Assembly (NCBI RefSeq): GCF_954871325.1
Contig: NC_088777.1
Coordinates: 35,937,366-36,001,365 of the forward strand
Source of the DNA: Gordionus sp. m RMFG-2023
Lineage: Eukaryota; Nematomorpha; Gordioida; Chordodea; Parachordodidae
Length of the DNA stretch: 64,000 bases
Reading direction: 5' to 3'
The notes below the pieces were generated by a model that was not told the DNA's origin, ran no database searches, and was given only the letters and a program-made list of their open reading frames with translations. This document shows positions 37,246 to 49,912 of the stretch, in pieces; position 1 is the stretch's first letter, and each line of letters begins with the position of its first letter. Made by a program: the position numbers and the translations under genes.

Positions 37246-40200
37246 TTATAATAGCGAATGAGCGGGGCAACATGGTATTATAAGTAAAATTTTGTCTTTA
37301 CAAGTCAATTGTTCCTTTAAATAATTTTTGAAAACGATTTCAGAATCTCCAAGATTTTCGGGGGAAATTAATTTTGAGTCGAGGTTATAAAAATTTGAGC
37401 CGATACCTGGATAAAGAGAAAAAAATATATTTTAGGTTATTCATAATTTCTTTAAAAAGTTGGGTGGCTGGTAATTTATTTTTCACAAGATAATCAAAAG
37501 AGTATAGGAGGCGGCTTGTGATCCCTCTCTAATCTTTTTATAATTTGATTTAGGTGGATTGGGCACCTTGTCACTTTATATATAATGCTAAGTCCAAATT
37601 AACATTTCTACACTATAAATAATTATTAGAAGAAAAACAAAACCTAAACTAATTTTTAAAAAAGTCTTTTTTTCTTTCTCAAATACAATATGAAGACCAT
37701 AGCTATTTTTAATTTTGAAAGTTAAAAAAAACCATTTAAAAATTTAATAAATGTTTTCTATATTGATCACTTTCTTTATTGCCGAAATACGAAGAGCTAA
37801 ATATCGATTCATTTTTATAAAGAAGACATTTTAAATGTGTAATATAAACTTACGTCTCAGACATACCCAATGTCTCCTTTTAAGGGGTAAACTAAAATTC
37901 CCAAGCATCATATTTGAAGGGGTGTTAAGAATGAATCCTAGAATGGAGGAAAGATCTAGTTCGTCTATATTTCTAGATATTTAATTTAGACATTAAATTA
38001 ATTTGGTAGTGATATTAATTAACCATTATTTTATCGAGTTTTTTTCTTTTCATAATATGTATTATGCTGAATAGGTAATATAAAACTTTAAAATACTTGT
38101 AAAGAAGTACAACTTAACAAATTAACATCGTGTATTTAGGTTGGCTTTAAATAATTCAAGTCGAGATTATTCTAAATTCGTTTAATACAATAATCTGCTG
38201 TTCCTATCTAAAAACAACAAATCTTTTAAAATTGCATCTTCATTATAAAATTATTGGTAATTATGATAACCGCTCTTGGCTCTTAGACGATTTCAAATAA
38301 CTTGATTAGTTTTAATTTAGAAAAATCTCTTTCTTTGTGACCAAGGAAACAGAGAGAGTAGCCACTATCCTTAATCCTAATGCAAAGTTTGAAAATATAT
38401 CATCTCAAATTTTTTTAGCAGGTGACATATTTTAATCAGAGTTGTTAAAGTATCTATATATAAAAATGGTATCTATATCTCGATACACCCTTTTAAATAT
38501 CTGTGGATATATTTTTTAAGCTTTTTATATTATAAAAATACATAAAAATATTCAGATTAATATAATTAAAAAAAATTAAAATATTATTAATATAAATATT
38601 CATTAAATATTATTTTTTTCCCCTCAATTAAATCTATAGATATCAATCAGTTCAAGATTGTTAAGGATATTTTTATAAGGAATACGATGCCCATTAATGA
38701 TAAAAAACAATACCATTGATGCGCAAAATTATTTTAAGCAAATTAATTTATTTAGAATTTTTTAAAATAATTGGTAACTCAGTGAACATCGGTTTAAATA
38801 TTTAAAAAATTATTTATTATTAAAAAAATAATAAATATGCGATTGACTGGATATTGATGGAAATTTTTTGATGTAATAATAATTCAAAGTTTCATTGCTC
38901 AAAAGTTTTAAGTATTACATACTTTTTTCGTTCAATTGGCGTAATATATTTTTTTAAATTCACCAGAACTGGAAGAAAATCTTCCACTCATTTATATATA
39001 AGTGAATATTCTTATTTTCGTAATATTAAAAATATGTCAAATTTAAGTAAATTAAATAAATTTTTAAATGATATAATTTTATATATAAGTATTTATGTTT
39101 TTCCTTAAAATTGTATATATCTATATATTGTCAGTTTATATATTATGTTTATTCAAATAAATAGCTTAATTATCTACTATTTGATTTAATAGTCCTAACT
39201 TAGTAGCATCCAATATAGCACACGCTTTTAAAATTTTTTAAATAATGTACTCTATTTTTAATGTAAAATTAAAGAATTAATAATTTTAACAAAAAAAAAT
39301 TATGCTAACTTAGCAGCATAATATAGTATACCTTGTCCATTTTTAATATAAAAAGAATTGTAAAAATTTTCACAAGGAAAAATATGAAATTCTTAAAACT
39401 TTTGAGTAATGAAGCTTTGAATTATTGTTACATCAAAAAATTTCTACCAATATCCAGATGATCGCATATTTATTATTTTTTAATAAATTTTTTTAAAAAA
39501 TAATATTAAAAAAATAAATATATATATAAAAAATAATATTAAAAATTTCCCCGAGTTCCAGTGAGTTACCAATAAATATTCCCATGACTTTTAATAAAAA
39601 ATTATAAGTTCAATGTAAAATTTTTTAAATTTAAATGAGAATTTGTTCTAATAAAAATAGGATTAATATTTTTTCAATTCCAACACCATATAAAAATATT
39701 GTTTACATATTTTAAGCTCTCATAATAAGCGAAACCCTCTATAAAAGTATGGTAAAAATTGTATCTACATCCAGATCCATTTTTAGATGATGTATCTGTA
39801 TCTAGATCCATTTAACCCTTCAATACTCTGGTGGGGTATATGAAACCCCAGGCATGCTAGAAATGATAATACATAAAAACGGTAAAATATTATGATCTGG
39901 GTTCTTCAGTAGCTTCATCAAATATATCATAGAATCTATATTCCAAATTTCATATATTTCGGTTGAGCAGTTTTTAAGATATAAGCATTTTGTGACTGAT
40001 TGGGGTTTGTGAGACCCCACCAGAGTAAATTTGTAATTTTTTAAGAAATTTTTTTTTTTAATTTTTAAAATTATAAATATATACTACTATATTATAAAAT
40101 TTATTAAAACAAAATTTAAATATCTTATACTTTGATTGAGATATATGAAAAAGAAAACTTAAACATTTTTTTTTGGTGGAGTTATTTTATTCTTATTTTC

Positions 40201-43200
40201 ACCATCTGGCTCATTTCTCAAATTATTTTTATCATATACTATGATTTTTGCAGATTGTAGTAAATAAAAATTTATTTAATTTTATTTGAGGTGATTATGA
40301 CTATGTAATTGATAATGAGGAATAAGATTTTATTTATGATAGTGATCATGATACACAATCTGAATTAGATGAAGAAGATATGCTAGTTGAAACAGACAAT
40401 AAACTTAAATATTATTTAGGTAAATATAGAATTATTTATCATATCTATTTCTCTGTAAAAGTAGCTAAAAATGGTGACTCAATGGAAAAAGGATTGTAAA
40501 TCAAAGAGTAAGAACACGTCAACAAAATTTAATTTTTCATATGCCAGGAGTAAAAGAATTTGGGAAAGAAGCTGATACCCCAGGAAAATGGTTTGATTTG
40601 TTTATATCACCAAAAATGAGTGAAGAAATTATTTATCACAAATGAAAAAATTAAAATTATAAGTAAAAACTACACTGATCAATATGAAAGTTCTACTAAA
40701 GAAGTTGATGAATAGAATTCAAGGCATTATTGGGAATTTTTTATTTAGCTGGAATTTTCAAATCAAATCATCAAAATATGTCAGATTTATGGAAATCTGA
40801 TGGGTTTGGAATTGAGATATTTAGAGTAACAATAATACTCAAAAGATTCAGATTTCTAATTCATACAATATTGATGACATATTGACAAGAGGAGAGAGAA
40901 AAATGGCAGACAAAGCAACTCACATTAGAAATATTTTTCAAGAATTTGTTGATAACTGCTACAGATTTTATACAATATCAGAATATGCAACCCTAGATGA
41001 AATGCTTCCAGCATTTCGTGGAAAATGCCCATTCAGGCAATACATGCCAAATAAACCATCAAAATATAACATAAAACTATACTCCCCTTATAAAAAAACA
41101 AAATATTTTTGTCAAATATATAAAAAAAATTTATGTTTAGAACACAATAATATTTTATGTAATAAATGTTTTGCATGTCAAATTTAGCATATTTCAATGT
41201 TCTATATTTTTTTTATATTTGAATATTTTTTTTTATATTGAAGAATAAAGATCCATATTATGAATTATCATGATTATGTGATGGATAAGTTATTTTTTTA
41301 ATTTTGAAAATGCCCATTCAGGCAATACATGCCAAATAAACCATCAAAATATAACATAAAACTATACTCCCCAAACAAAATATTTTTGTCAAATATATAA
41401 AAAAAATTTATGTTTAGAACACAATAATATTTTATGTAATAAATGTTTTGCATGTCAAATTTAGCATATTTCAATGTTCTATATTTTTTTTATATTTGAA
41501 TATTTTTTTTTATATTGAAGAATAAAGATCCATATTATGAATTATCATGATTATGTGATGGATAAGTTATTTTTTTAATTTTATATTAGAAATTTAAAAA
41601 AAGTAAGCTTTTTAAAAAATTTTTTGGCACAATTATAATTATCCTCATCATCTTTAATCTAGGCTTAAGAAATAAAAATATTTTATCAAGCTTAAGGTTA
41701 GATCTATCATATATCTGAAAATAATGAATATAACTGGAGATATATGCATTTGAAATTGGGGTCTATTAAACAACACCCGAGTACTAACGTCATTTTTTTA
41801 ACCGGAGTATGAAGGTTTAAAAATATCTTTTAACAACCCTGATTTTCGCAAGTGTTATCCTATAAATAATAATTACACCAAATTGCTGATTATTTTAAGA
41901 GCGCTTCTTTTTACACTTATTCGCTATTTCGAATATTGTGCAAAAAAATTCAAAATGCGATTTGAAAGATGAAAGTCACAGCCGATTTTCAATGGCACAC
42001 CTGCCTGTAAAATTATGCATAAGTTGCCGGTTTCGGTCAAAATTTTTTCCTGGGCTGACCTCCACTCATAAAAATTATACACTAAAAAAATAGTTGTAGA
42101 TTTAAAATACAAGATAGTTTCAAAAAGGAATTGGTCAGATTAAGCAAGGTTTTAACAAAATCACCTTAATCACAAAAGAGTGATGAGTGAGATTAAAATA
42201 TTTAAAAAAAGACTACATGATACCATTTGAAGAATTTTAAATAATTTACCCTTTTATTTATGAAATAAATTCTAATTTTTGAAAAATGATTATTTTCTGT
42301 ATATGTTATGTTATATTTCTTGGTAATTTAATAATCTTTATTATGTTAATTCCAAATCCTATTTAGATAAAATAAATTTTCTAGATGGGTAGTTTCTGGG
42401 GTCATTAAGGCTCAAGGGGAAGCCTTGGGGGGGGGAGTATCAACTCAGAGGCCTTGAAATTAGGTCATCATTTTTAAAAAAAAAATTTCTCAAAATTATA
42501 TATAAATGGTATTTTTGACCGTTAACAAAAAAAATTTACACAATAAGAATTACTTTCTTTTATCGAACCACACGCATTCATAACCTTTGTTTTGAAGTGC
42601 TAACATGATCACGTTTATGTCGTAATTTCCTAAACCTAGTAGACTGCAATGTGGGTTCCAAACTTTGCCCGGTGTAATTCTAAAAATATTAAAACAATAA
42701 TTAATGTTTAAAATAACAACAATTTCATAAAATTAAAATAGTTTAATTTTTATGCTTGTGTTAGAATATAAAAAAAATTATAATAAATATATTTCAACAA
42801 AAAAAACATTCCCAAGCCGGGAATCGAACCCGGGCCGTCGCGGTGAGAACGCGAAATCCTAGCCCCTAGACCACTTGGGATATATTAAATTATATAGATT
42901 TTTGAAAATTTATAAGATACTTTTATAAGTATATATTTTTCTTTAAAAAAATGCTTAACTCAAAATTAAATTGAAGCTAATTTTTTCTTATTTTATATTA
43001 GAAAAAAATTAATATTTTAATTTTTATTAAAATAAATTTTGATAATTCATCTCTAGGCTAAATATTCCTGAGGTTGGGATAAGTATGAGGTCTTAAAATA
43101 TATGAAAATTATAATGAGCTTTATAAAATACTTTTGTATATAAGTTTTAAATTTTACAAGTTAAAATATATTTATTGATTAAGGTTTGATAAAAAGCTGA

Positions 43201-43646
43201 TTTCTATAAATAAATTTCAACTAAAACAACCTATATATGTGAAAAATTAGAATTGATATAGTGTTTAAATAACAAGATATGAAAATAGGTTTTCTAGAAT
43301 ATTATCCCAGTACCCCACTTTACTTGATGGAAAATAAACAAGAATAAAATTCATATCCTTTTTAATTTATTATTATATACACAGAACTTATATTTTCATA
43401 AATTTACATCTGCATTAAATAATTTGATACAGATACATCATAATTTAATAAAAATATTGTTTAAAAAAAAATTAAATTTGAATTCATAAAATTATACTTT
43501 TGACACAAACAATCCATTTCATATTTAGTAAAAGCATTTGGTTTTTGCATTAGATTATTCAGGGAATGTAAGGCACACAATTCTTTGACTTGCTTTTCAT
43601 GGTATACAAGATTAGATGTAGCCCCATTTGTTAAATTATTATGCAT
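37246..43646 (-). CDS. JOSD: Josephin-domain deubiquitinase, JOSD1/JOSD2 type, four exons
   Basis: Exons on the minus strand are 43646-43498, 42679-42554, 37972-37854 and 37406-37246. All introns are GT-AG and all junctions keep frame, giving 184 residues against 188-202 for vertebrate JOSD2/JOSD1. The protein is one Josephin cysteine-protease domain that removes ubiquitin. Conserved blocks are [17 protein letters not shown] (Gln19, catalytic Cys24), [30 protein letters not shown] (catalytic His126) and FYNLDSKL (Asp141, the third catalytic position in JOSD proteins). Cytosolic or membrane-associated action is known for the family; nothing here shows a membrane segment. The start is the in-frame ATG at 43646, whose 14-residue leader resembles JOSD2. 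Intron 1 (818 bp) contains a same-strand tRNA gene and intron 2 (4.6 kb) a transposon nest. The exons look intact. Confidence 0.94.
38773..39570. mobile_element. Foldback MITE, ~800 bp
   Basis: GGTAACTCAGTGAAC at the left faces TTCCAGTGAGTTACC at the right. The arms match over about 160-190 bases, including AATAAATATGCGAT and TTTTTTGATGTAA phrases and their complements at 39400-39480. The centre (about 38940-39380) is AT-rich and non-coding. Confidence 0.8.
40310..41187 (+). pseudogene. Deleted piggyBac transposase
   Basis: The plus strand shows an acidic N-terminal stretch (40340-40420), interrupted middle sequence and an intact run at 40882-41187. That run contains [20 protein letters not shown] and [19 protein letters not shown], the DDE_Tnp_1_7 block around the first catalytic Asp. 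It passes almost directly into [14 protein letters not shown] and CNKCFAC, which resemble the C-terminal Cys-rich finger. The central domain with the other two catalytic Asp residues is therefore absent. The copy cannot encode an active enzyme. Confidence 0.8.
41021..41582. repeat. Tandem duplication of ~280 bp inside the piggyBac
   Basis: 41021-41305 is repeated as 41306-41582 with almost no differences apart from an A-run length change. It covers the end of the transposase remnant and the following non-coding DNA. High identity implies that the duplication is recent relative to the decay of the element. Confidence 0.93.
42809..42880 (-). tRNA. tRNA-Glu (anticodon CTC)
   Basis: The 72-base gene folds as a standard cloverleaf: acceptor TCCCAAG/CTTGGGA, D arm with TGGTCTAGGGG (A box), anticodon stem TCGCG/CGCGA with loop TTCTCAC giving CTC, and T arm CCGGGTTCGATTCCCGG (B box). 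The discriminator base is A, and an eight-T run follows within four bases as a polymerase III terminator. No intron. It lies in intron 1 of the Josephin gene, same strand. Sequence and stems are intact, so it is likely functional. Confidence 0.96.
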
Positions 43647-43689
43647 TTGCCATGGAGATATAAAAACATTTACAATATTCAAAATTTTT

Positions 43690-44240
43690 TGAATCGATGC
43701 AATATAACACGCTTACATCATCTTCATATATCTCCTATTCTATCTTTTTATAAATAACAATAGTGACTCACGGTAGGACCATATTAGTTTGTTTTTATGA
43801 TTTAAAAACTTGAAAAGCAGATAATTTAGTTAAATAATCATACAAAGGTGTTTTCGAATATTGGCTGGCATTATATAATATTTTATAATTTTTCCTCATG
43901 TAATAATTAATAACTTGGCTACAAATTTAATTCCGTTTATGTTATACAATTTTCAATCAAGTAAATCAACACAACCTAAATCTTATTATTTATTGATACA
44001 AACATTATTTGAATAATTATATTAAGGGAGATTTATCAGACAATTTTATATTTCATTCGGATAGGGTAAATAAACCAGAATTGTTATCTATAATTATACA
44101 GATCCCTCTTATGCAATGTAACAGTATCGATATTTTTAGTAATCAATAATAAAATGCATATATATTTTGGACACAATCATATTTTTATATTTTATTTTAT
44201 TTTATTTGTATTATCCGAGTTTATTTCTTAACAATTATGA
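43690..44240. other. Upstream region of the Josephin gene
   Basis: An in-frame stop upstream (43113-region equivalent on the minus strand, at about 43715) closes the frame before the chosen ATG, so exon 1 need not extend far. No TATA box or upstream exon could be assigned with confidence. Confidence 0.3.
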
Positions 44241-44247
44241 AAAACAC

Positions 44248-44430
44248 TAGTGTTGTATTGCTGCAAAAAAGAAACGCGTTACCGTTACTCGTTACATCTG
44301 AAAAAGAAACGCGTTACCGTTACTCGTTACATCTGAAAAAGGAACGCGTTACCGTTACTATATACCTTTTCAAAAAAGAAACGCGCGTTACTGACTTTTC
44401 TAAAAAGTAACTGGGTACTCGTTACTTAAA
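44248..44430. repeat. CGTTAC-rich hAT-type terminus with 46-bp tandem units
   Basis: Nearly three copies of AAAAAGAAACGCGTTACCGT / TACTCGTTACATCTG are followed by GTAACTGGGTACTCGTTAC. Such GTAACG arrays are typical of the ends of one common hAT group. A related GC-rich patch (TAGCGCGTTACT) occurs at 57255-57345, but the two do not form a demonstrable pair. Confidence 0.6.
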
Positions 44431-46363
44431 AAATTAAATATACAAAAATAATATTTATTTTTTTCGGACAATATATAATAAAATAAAACTATACAAAAAG
44501 AATATATAAGATCGTTTTATAAAAAAAATATTCATATATTTAATTATAATATAAATCAAATTATACAAAAATAATATATTATAAGATAACATCATGTAAC
44601 AATTTTTTATTTATTTTTAGTAACAATTGATTTCAAAATTTTAATCAGACAAACAAGAGCGCTTAGTGCTCAACTCAGCTGGTTAAATAATGGGATGTTA
44701 TATATAGTATTTTAATAAATAAAATCTATAATGGAATTCTCTGTAAAATTTTGTTATTGGATAAATTCTGGCTACGCCACTCTTTCATTTCATATATATT
44801 TATTATTTAAACAAAGTTTTTTAAAATCACTATCTTTTATTCTTTAAATTTATTAACAATTATAGTCAAACCAATAGCAATACTAAAACAAGAAATAGAT
44901 AGTGGCGTCGCTAGGAGAGAGGGCGTGCAGGAGCTCGCCCCTGAAAAATTTGAATAGCCTTCTGAAGCAAAAAATTTTTTTTTAAGGACTCCTTAATATC
45001 CCCTTGAATTAAGATTAAATTTTGTAATTGCTCCCTGAACAATTTCTTTCATAATTTTATTGAGTAATATATAGATTTAATTTTATTATTTAAAAATTAA
45101 TAAGACTATCTTATTTAATGAATACTATTTTAATTATTAGATTAGATTAATACATATAAATTATATTTTCACTATGTTAGCTTGCGATCAAGTTCTGTGT
45201 TAAAAATATATCAATATCCACTCATTAAATATTAATTTAACATTAACAGTTGAATCTTAATTGACATTTATTAATTAAATTATTATATAACCCCAATTAA
45301 ATTAATATAATCATTAATTAATTGAAAATTAACAAATTTAATTTGTAATTAACCGAATATTATTGATTTTTAAATTCAATTATCATGTCTCTTTCTAAAA
45401 TTATTCCAAATCCAAATAAGTATAAGATTTATTTATAAAAAGTAGTAGGCATATAGTTTATAATCCTCTATTATATATAATTATTTATAAAATATTAGGT
45501 AAAATGTTACTTTTGCAGACGTATTTGACAGTTATATAATATATTACAGTTAATATTTTTAAAATTTTACTAATCAATGCTTTTGATAATAAATATAAGT
45601 AACAATTTGCCTTCAACTATTTAACGCCATCTATTTATTTAAAATATTATTATAATTAAACATCTTATTTTTTATCCCACAATGTATGTAATAAATTAGA
45701 TATCTTTTCTTCTCTTTTTTTACGTGTTTTTAGGAATGCTATTTTTTTCTTCTTTGGAAAACAGTTTTGATTAAAAATTTTAATACGAATCTATTTTAGA
45801 TATTTTTACAAACTACTATTATTTTAACATATAATATCCAACTAGAGATGGTGCGACAATAATATATAAAATTTTAATTGCTTTCATGATATCATACTGG
45901 TTCTTATTTTATAGTTACAAAATGTTTCATTTCTAATATGTCATCCTTGCCGTGTAAATTACTCAAGGCTTCAATATATTTGCATATTTATTCTAAAGAT
46001 TTTTAGTGTTTTTGTTTCATCAATTCTAACATAATAAATCATCGTGAGTGTCATGGCTATGACTGTAAATTAACCAGCATCTATTATTTGTGTGGCTCTG
46101 TAATTTAAGATAATTACTACAGCTGCTGAGAGCAAATGATTGCATATTTTAGATATGCAATAATGGTCTCAACTGTGTAGTCGTTTATATATCATTAAAA
46201 ATGGAAGATACTCTTTTAGAAATTTAATATCTCACAATAATTTTCTCGATTAATTATCTCCATCATGTCATCTAAGAGGAAGCTTTAACTACCATATCAG
46301 GCGCGTAACCAATGGGGGGGAAAGGGGTTTTCATAAATATCATTTTAAGCTAATAAAAATTTA

Positions 46364-46403
46364 ACCCCCCCCCCCCCACCCCCTACCCCCCCCCCCCACC
46401 ACC
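46364..46403. repeat. C-tract cluster
   Basis: Two runs of about 13-14 C separated by ACCCCCTA. The G-strand could form a quadruplex. It is a subterminal feature of this hAT family. Confidence 0.85.
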
Positions 46404-46559
46404 AATCAAAATTTTACAAATATTTGAATATCAATTTTCCAACATATTATTCAAAAATATTAATAAAATGGAAAAATATTTAATCAAAGAGATTGAAATC
46501 AAACGATAATTTATAAATAAGGCTGAGCATGAAAAAATGTAATGTGTCGTCAGCAGCGA

Positions 46560-47399
46560 TATCATTATTGGATTCAATTGATCAATCAGAGTTTATCATT
46601 GATGCTAGTTGCGTCAATAAATTATTTTTAGCTAACTACTTTGTAGAAATTTCAAAAACCAAATTTAGATTTGGTTCAGGTTATTGATTTGGTGGAAAAT
46701 ATACATGAACAGGTAGATACAATAAGAATGAATGTTTCATAATATTTATCTAGACGTTGAATCGAAGGCTAAATTTTATGATATAACACTAATTAAACCT
46801 CGTCTAGCACCTAGGCCATTATTGAGATGAAAATAAATATTGGCTCAACTGAGGAATATTATAATATATCCATTTTCATCCCTAGATACTTTATTATCGC
46901 AAATAAAAGTACGGGTTTTAGATAAAAAACATGTCTTTAGCAATCTTCAAGTTTTATTACTCAAAGATCCTTCTTCATTTTCTAATGCCACTATTGGTAA
47001 AATTTAATATTTAGAAAAATTTTATTCCTATGAGATTGATACTGAAATAAATTTAATCAGTGAATTCGAATTGTGGTATAAATATTTATACGTTTAGCTA
47101 TTTTACCTGAGCATTTTATTGATGCGCTCAATCGGTGTAAAGAAACCTTGGCTCAATTTCCTAATATTTCGAAGTTGTTTTATATTCTTGCATGTTTGCC
47201 TATTACAACATGTACGAATAAAAGGACTTTTTCCAACTTGAGAAGGTTGAAAACATATTTATGAATTACTTAATCTCGGCTAAATGGGTTAGCTCTGTTA
47301 AATATACACAGAGATTTGGTTCCAACGACAAACGAAATAATTAAAAATCTTGTATTTGATAAGAAGTTAAAAAAACTTGTTAATTTAATTATTTTCTAA
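46560..47399 (+). pseudogene. Decayed hAT transposase (zf-MYM1-like group)
   Basis: Near 47105-47265 the plus strand reads LPEHFIDALNRCKETLAQFP, then YILACLPITTCTNKRTFSNL and RRLKTYL. This is the hAT C-terminal dimerisation region. It continues in another frame as RLNGLALLNIHRDLVPTTNE up to a stop at 47399. The TTCTNKRTFSNLRRLKTYL form is typical of the DUF4371/zf-MYM1-like hAT transposases. Upstream, the region near 46860-46980 (NISIFIPxxD-type text) also fits. The catalytic core is mostly lost and frames change several times. Confidence 0.8.
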
Positions 47400-48954
47400 T
47401 GAATATTTTAAACACACTACTATTAGTATTTTCAATAAAAAAATTATATTCTACTTATATTGTATGAGAATTTAAGCTGAGGCTAGTTTTTAATGCAAAT
47501 TTTATAAAAAAAATGACATTACACTTTATTTCAACTTTACATTTAAAACCTTTACATTTAAAAATACTTTATTAAATATAATATACCTAACTTGAAATAA
47601 TAAAAAGAGGCTTGTAATATCCTATCCATAAGCACGAATTAGTAAATAATAGTTAAAAATAGAAATATAATTATTATTAAATTATGAATAATTTAATAGA
47701 ATAGCTAAATAAGACCCAAGGCCGGGGGAAAGCTGGCCGAAGGCCAGGTAAATGAGGTTTGGGGGCGAAGCCCCCAAAAAATTCCCCCCCCCCCCCCCTA
47801 TAAGAAAATCCTGGATACGCCACTGTACCATATAGTTTTATGATTTGGATTGGTCGTTTATATTCTCTTCTTTAAGAATTTTTAATTTGGTAAGGCCTAT
47901 AAATTTTTTCTTATTAGTGTTCATTCTATAAAACATTGTCTAAAATGGTAACAGAGAGTTTAGTTTCATGACCTTTTATCAATGTAAGTTGCTCAGAATT
48001 ATAAAGCCTTATGTGGTTTTTAAAAACCATTATCAATTGACAGAGTTGGGCAGGTCCTCCAGAAAAAGAATCTAGATACAGATTCTTTATAAAAAAATGA
48101 ATCTTAGATACAGATACTAGTATCTTTTTCAAAATATCCAAAAGATACAAGATAAAAGATACTTGTATCTTTTACTAAATTAGAGTATCTTAAATACAAG
48201 ATCCTTTTAAATTATAAATACCAATTAAATTAGATGAGTTTATAAAATACAGTTTTTATTATTTATTTGTGAAGAACATAGCAAACACATATAAGAATTA
48301 TTTGCAATAATTAATAAAATATTTATTAATAAATTAATTATAATAACCAGGGATTTTAATATTAGTTTTTACCTATTAATAGCTTAAACAGGGAAGGGAG
48401 AGTAATATAGTTAATGGGAGTTGAAAATTTGCAAATAAGAAAAAAAATAAAATCAAATGATTTATTAGAATTGCAGGTTATTTTCTGTGTTGTTTTAAAT
48501 ATAGCTTATATTCGGAGTATATGGCTAAATGGCATCTCTAAAAAAAATATATTAGTTTTATTTTATTCATTATCTTTAATAAGTATTTATCATTACTTAT
48601 TTGTGATTTTTATGTATTATTTAAATTAGTTTATTTTCTAATATGACTTATTAATTCTTGCGTTTGTAATATCATATATATATATCATGTAAATATCTTT
48701 TCAAATTTTTTTTATATATTTCTTGCAAAATCATTAATTATATATAAAAAATATCATAATAATGTACAACTTTATATTATAAATATTAAATACATAATTA
48801 TTATTAAAAAAAAATATACATAAAAATGGATTTCGATTTTATTTATAAAAATAAATGATTTTATATATAATTTTTTAAAAAATTGTATAACATTTTATTT
48901 TTGTTAAAGAAGCCATTTTATATCGGATCAAATTTTATAATATTGGCGGACAAC

Positions 48955-49795
48955 CGATATTTTAAAATGGGTAAAACCGGCCCGATCCGATCCGATAAAA
49001 AATCGGCGCATCCCTAATATATTTTATATATAATTATTTTAAGTTCTTATTAGAGAAAATATTTAAGCTACAATTGATATATAAAAATATTAGATAATTT
49101 TAAAAGGCTCTTAATAAAATAATTATAATAAGGTAGAATTTAACTTTATTAGTTACTTTTATTTATTTATAATATAAGTAAAATTACATTACAGTATTTA
49201 TTTACAAAATTTAATCAATTTAAAATGCATTAAAGAAAATTATTATGTTTAATAATTAATTAATAAATATTCTGCCATATTGTTATTTTTTTTGCGCATT
49301 CTGTTTATAAAGGTGTGCGAGATTCTCTTCAGAATCTGATTTTAGTGAAGCTGGTGATATTGACATTATCGCCGCAAGATGACCTCTGATAAATTGGAAA
49401 TATTGGTATTTTTAAAAAGAAATCTTCGTTATATTAATGTTAAATATTTATTTCAAATTTCATAATATAATTGTTTATTACTTATTATGTATATAGATTA
49501 ATGTTATTATTATTATATAAAAGTGATATAATAATAAAAATATTTTATATACTTTTAGAATTGCAATTGATTTGAATATGAATATAAACTATAACTCATC
49601 ATTATAATATATTTGAGTGACATAAGTTATGGTATAGTTAAATTATAGATGTTATACTAATAAAGTATATTAAAAATTAAAAGCATTGGTATCTTTAGAG
49701 AATACAAAATTAGATATGATATCGGATCGGTAATCGGCCGATATCAATTTAATATCGGGAATATCGGATCGGCTTCCAAAAAGTGGTATTGACAC
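48955..49795. repeat. Two right-hand ends of the TGTGCCGAT hAT family
   Basis: CCGATCCGATCCGAT followed by ATCGGCGCATCCCTA ends near 49018. GATATCGGATCGG words then ACACACCCCTA end near 49795. Both resemble the right end of the element at 55514-56289. No left ends or target duplications were found, so these are fragments or diverged relatives. Confidence 0.5.
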
Positions 49796-49912
49796 ACCCC
49801 TAAAAAATATATATCCAAAATGATTTTAATTTGTAATCAAACATCTTCTATAAAAATTTTTAATAACAATTATCTAAGAGGGACTTAAGTATATGTATTA
49901 TTATGTTGATAA

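Larger units (their letters stand above)
39816..41816 (+). mobile_element. piggyBac-type transposon, internally deleted
   Basis: The ends are CCCTTCAATACTCTGG and CCGGAGTATGAAGG, flanked by TTAA on both sides (39812-39815 and 41817-41820), the family's target site. A GGGGT...ACCCC phrase follows at each end. At 2001 bp it is shorter than the copy at 52692-55139. It lies in intron 2 of the Josephin gene, on the opposite strand. Confidence 0.92.
38437..41841. mobile_element. hAT-like element in Josephin intron 2, split by a piggyBac
   Basis: It starts CAGAGTTGTTAAAGTATC and ends ATCTTTTAACAACCCTG. Internal GTATCTA / GATACA words lie near both ends, as in the element at 48041-52573, which also starts CAGAGTTG. 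The flanks ATTTTAAT and ATTTTCGC share only five of eight bases, so the target duplication is weak. Removing the piggyBac rejoins a coherent right end. About half of the remaining length is a foldback MITE, and no transposase was seen. Confidence 0.55.
46298..47825 (+). mobile_element. 1.5-kb hAT of the CAGGCGCGTA family
   Basis: It starts CAGGCGCGTAACCAATGG and ends AATCCTGGATACGCCACTG. The flanks are the identical octamer TACCATAT (46290-46297 and 47826-47833). Long C- or G-runs lie inside each end. It carries a decayed hAT transposase and shares both ends with the 341-bp MITE at 991-1331. Confidence 0.93.

Noticed and set aside
41924-42112. Minus-strand open frame considered as Josephin exon 3
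   Set aside because: It lacks the LPLKRRHW block; the true exon with that block and correct splice phases lies at 37972-37854.
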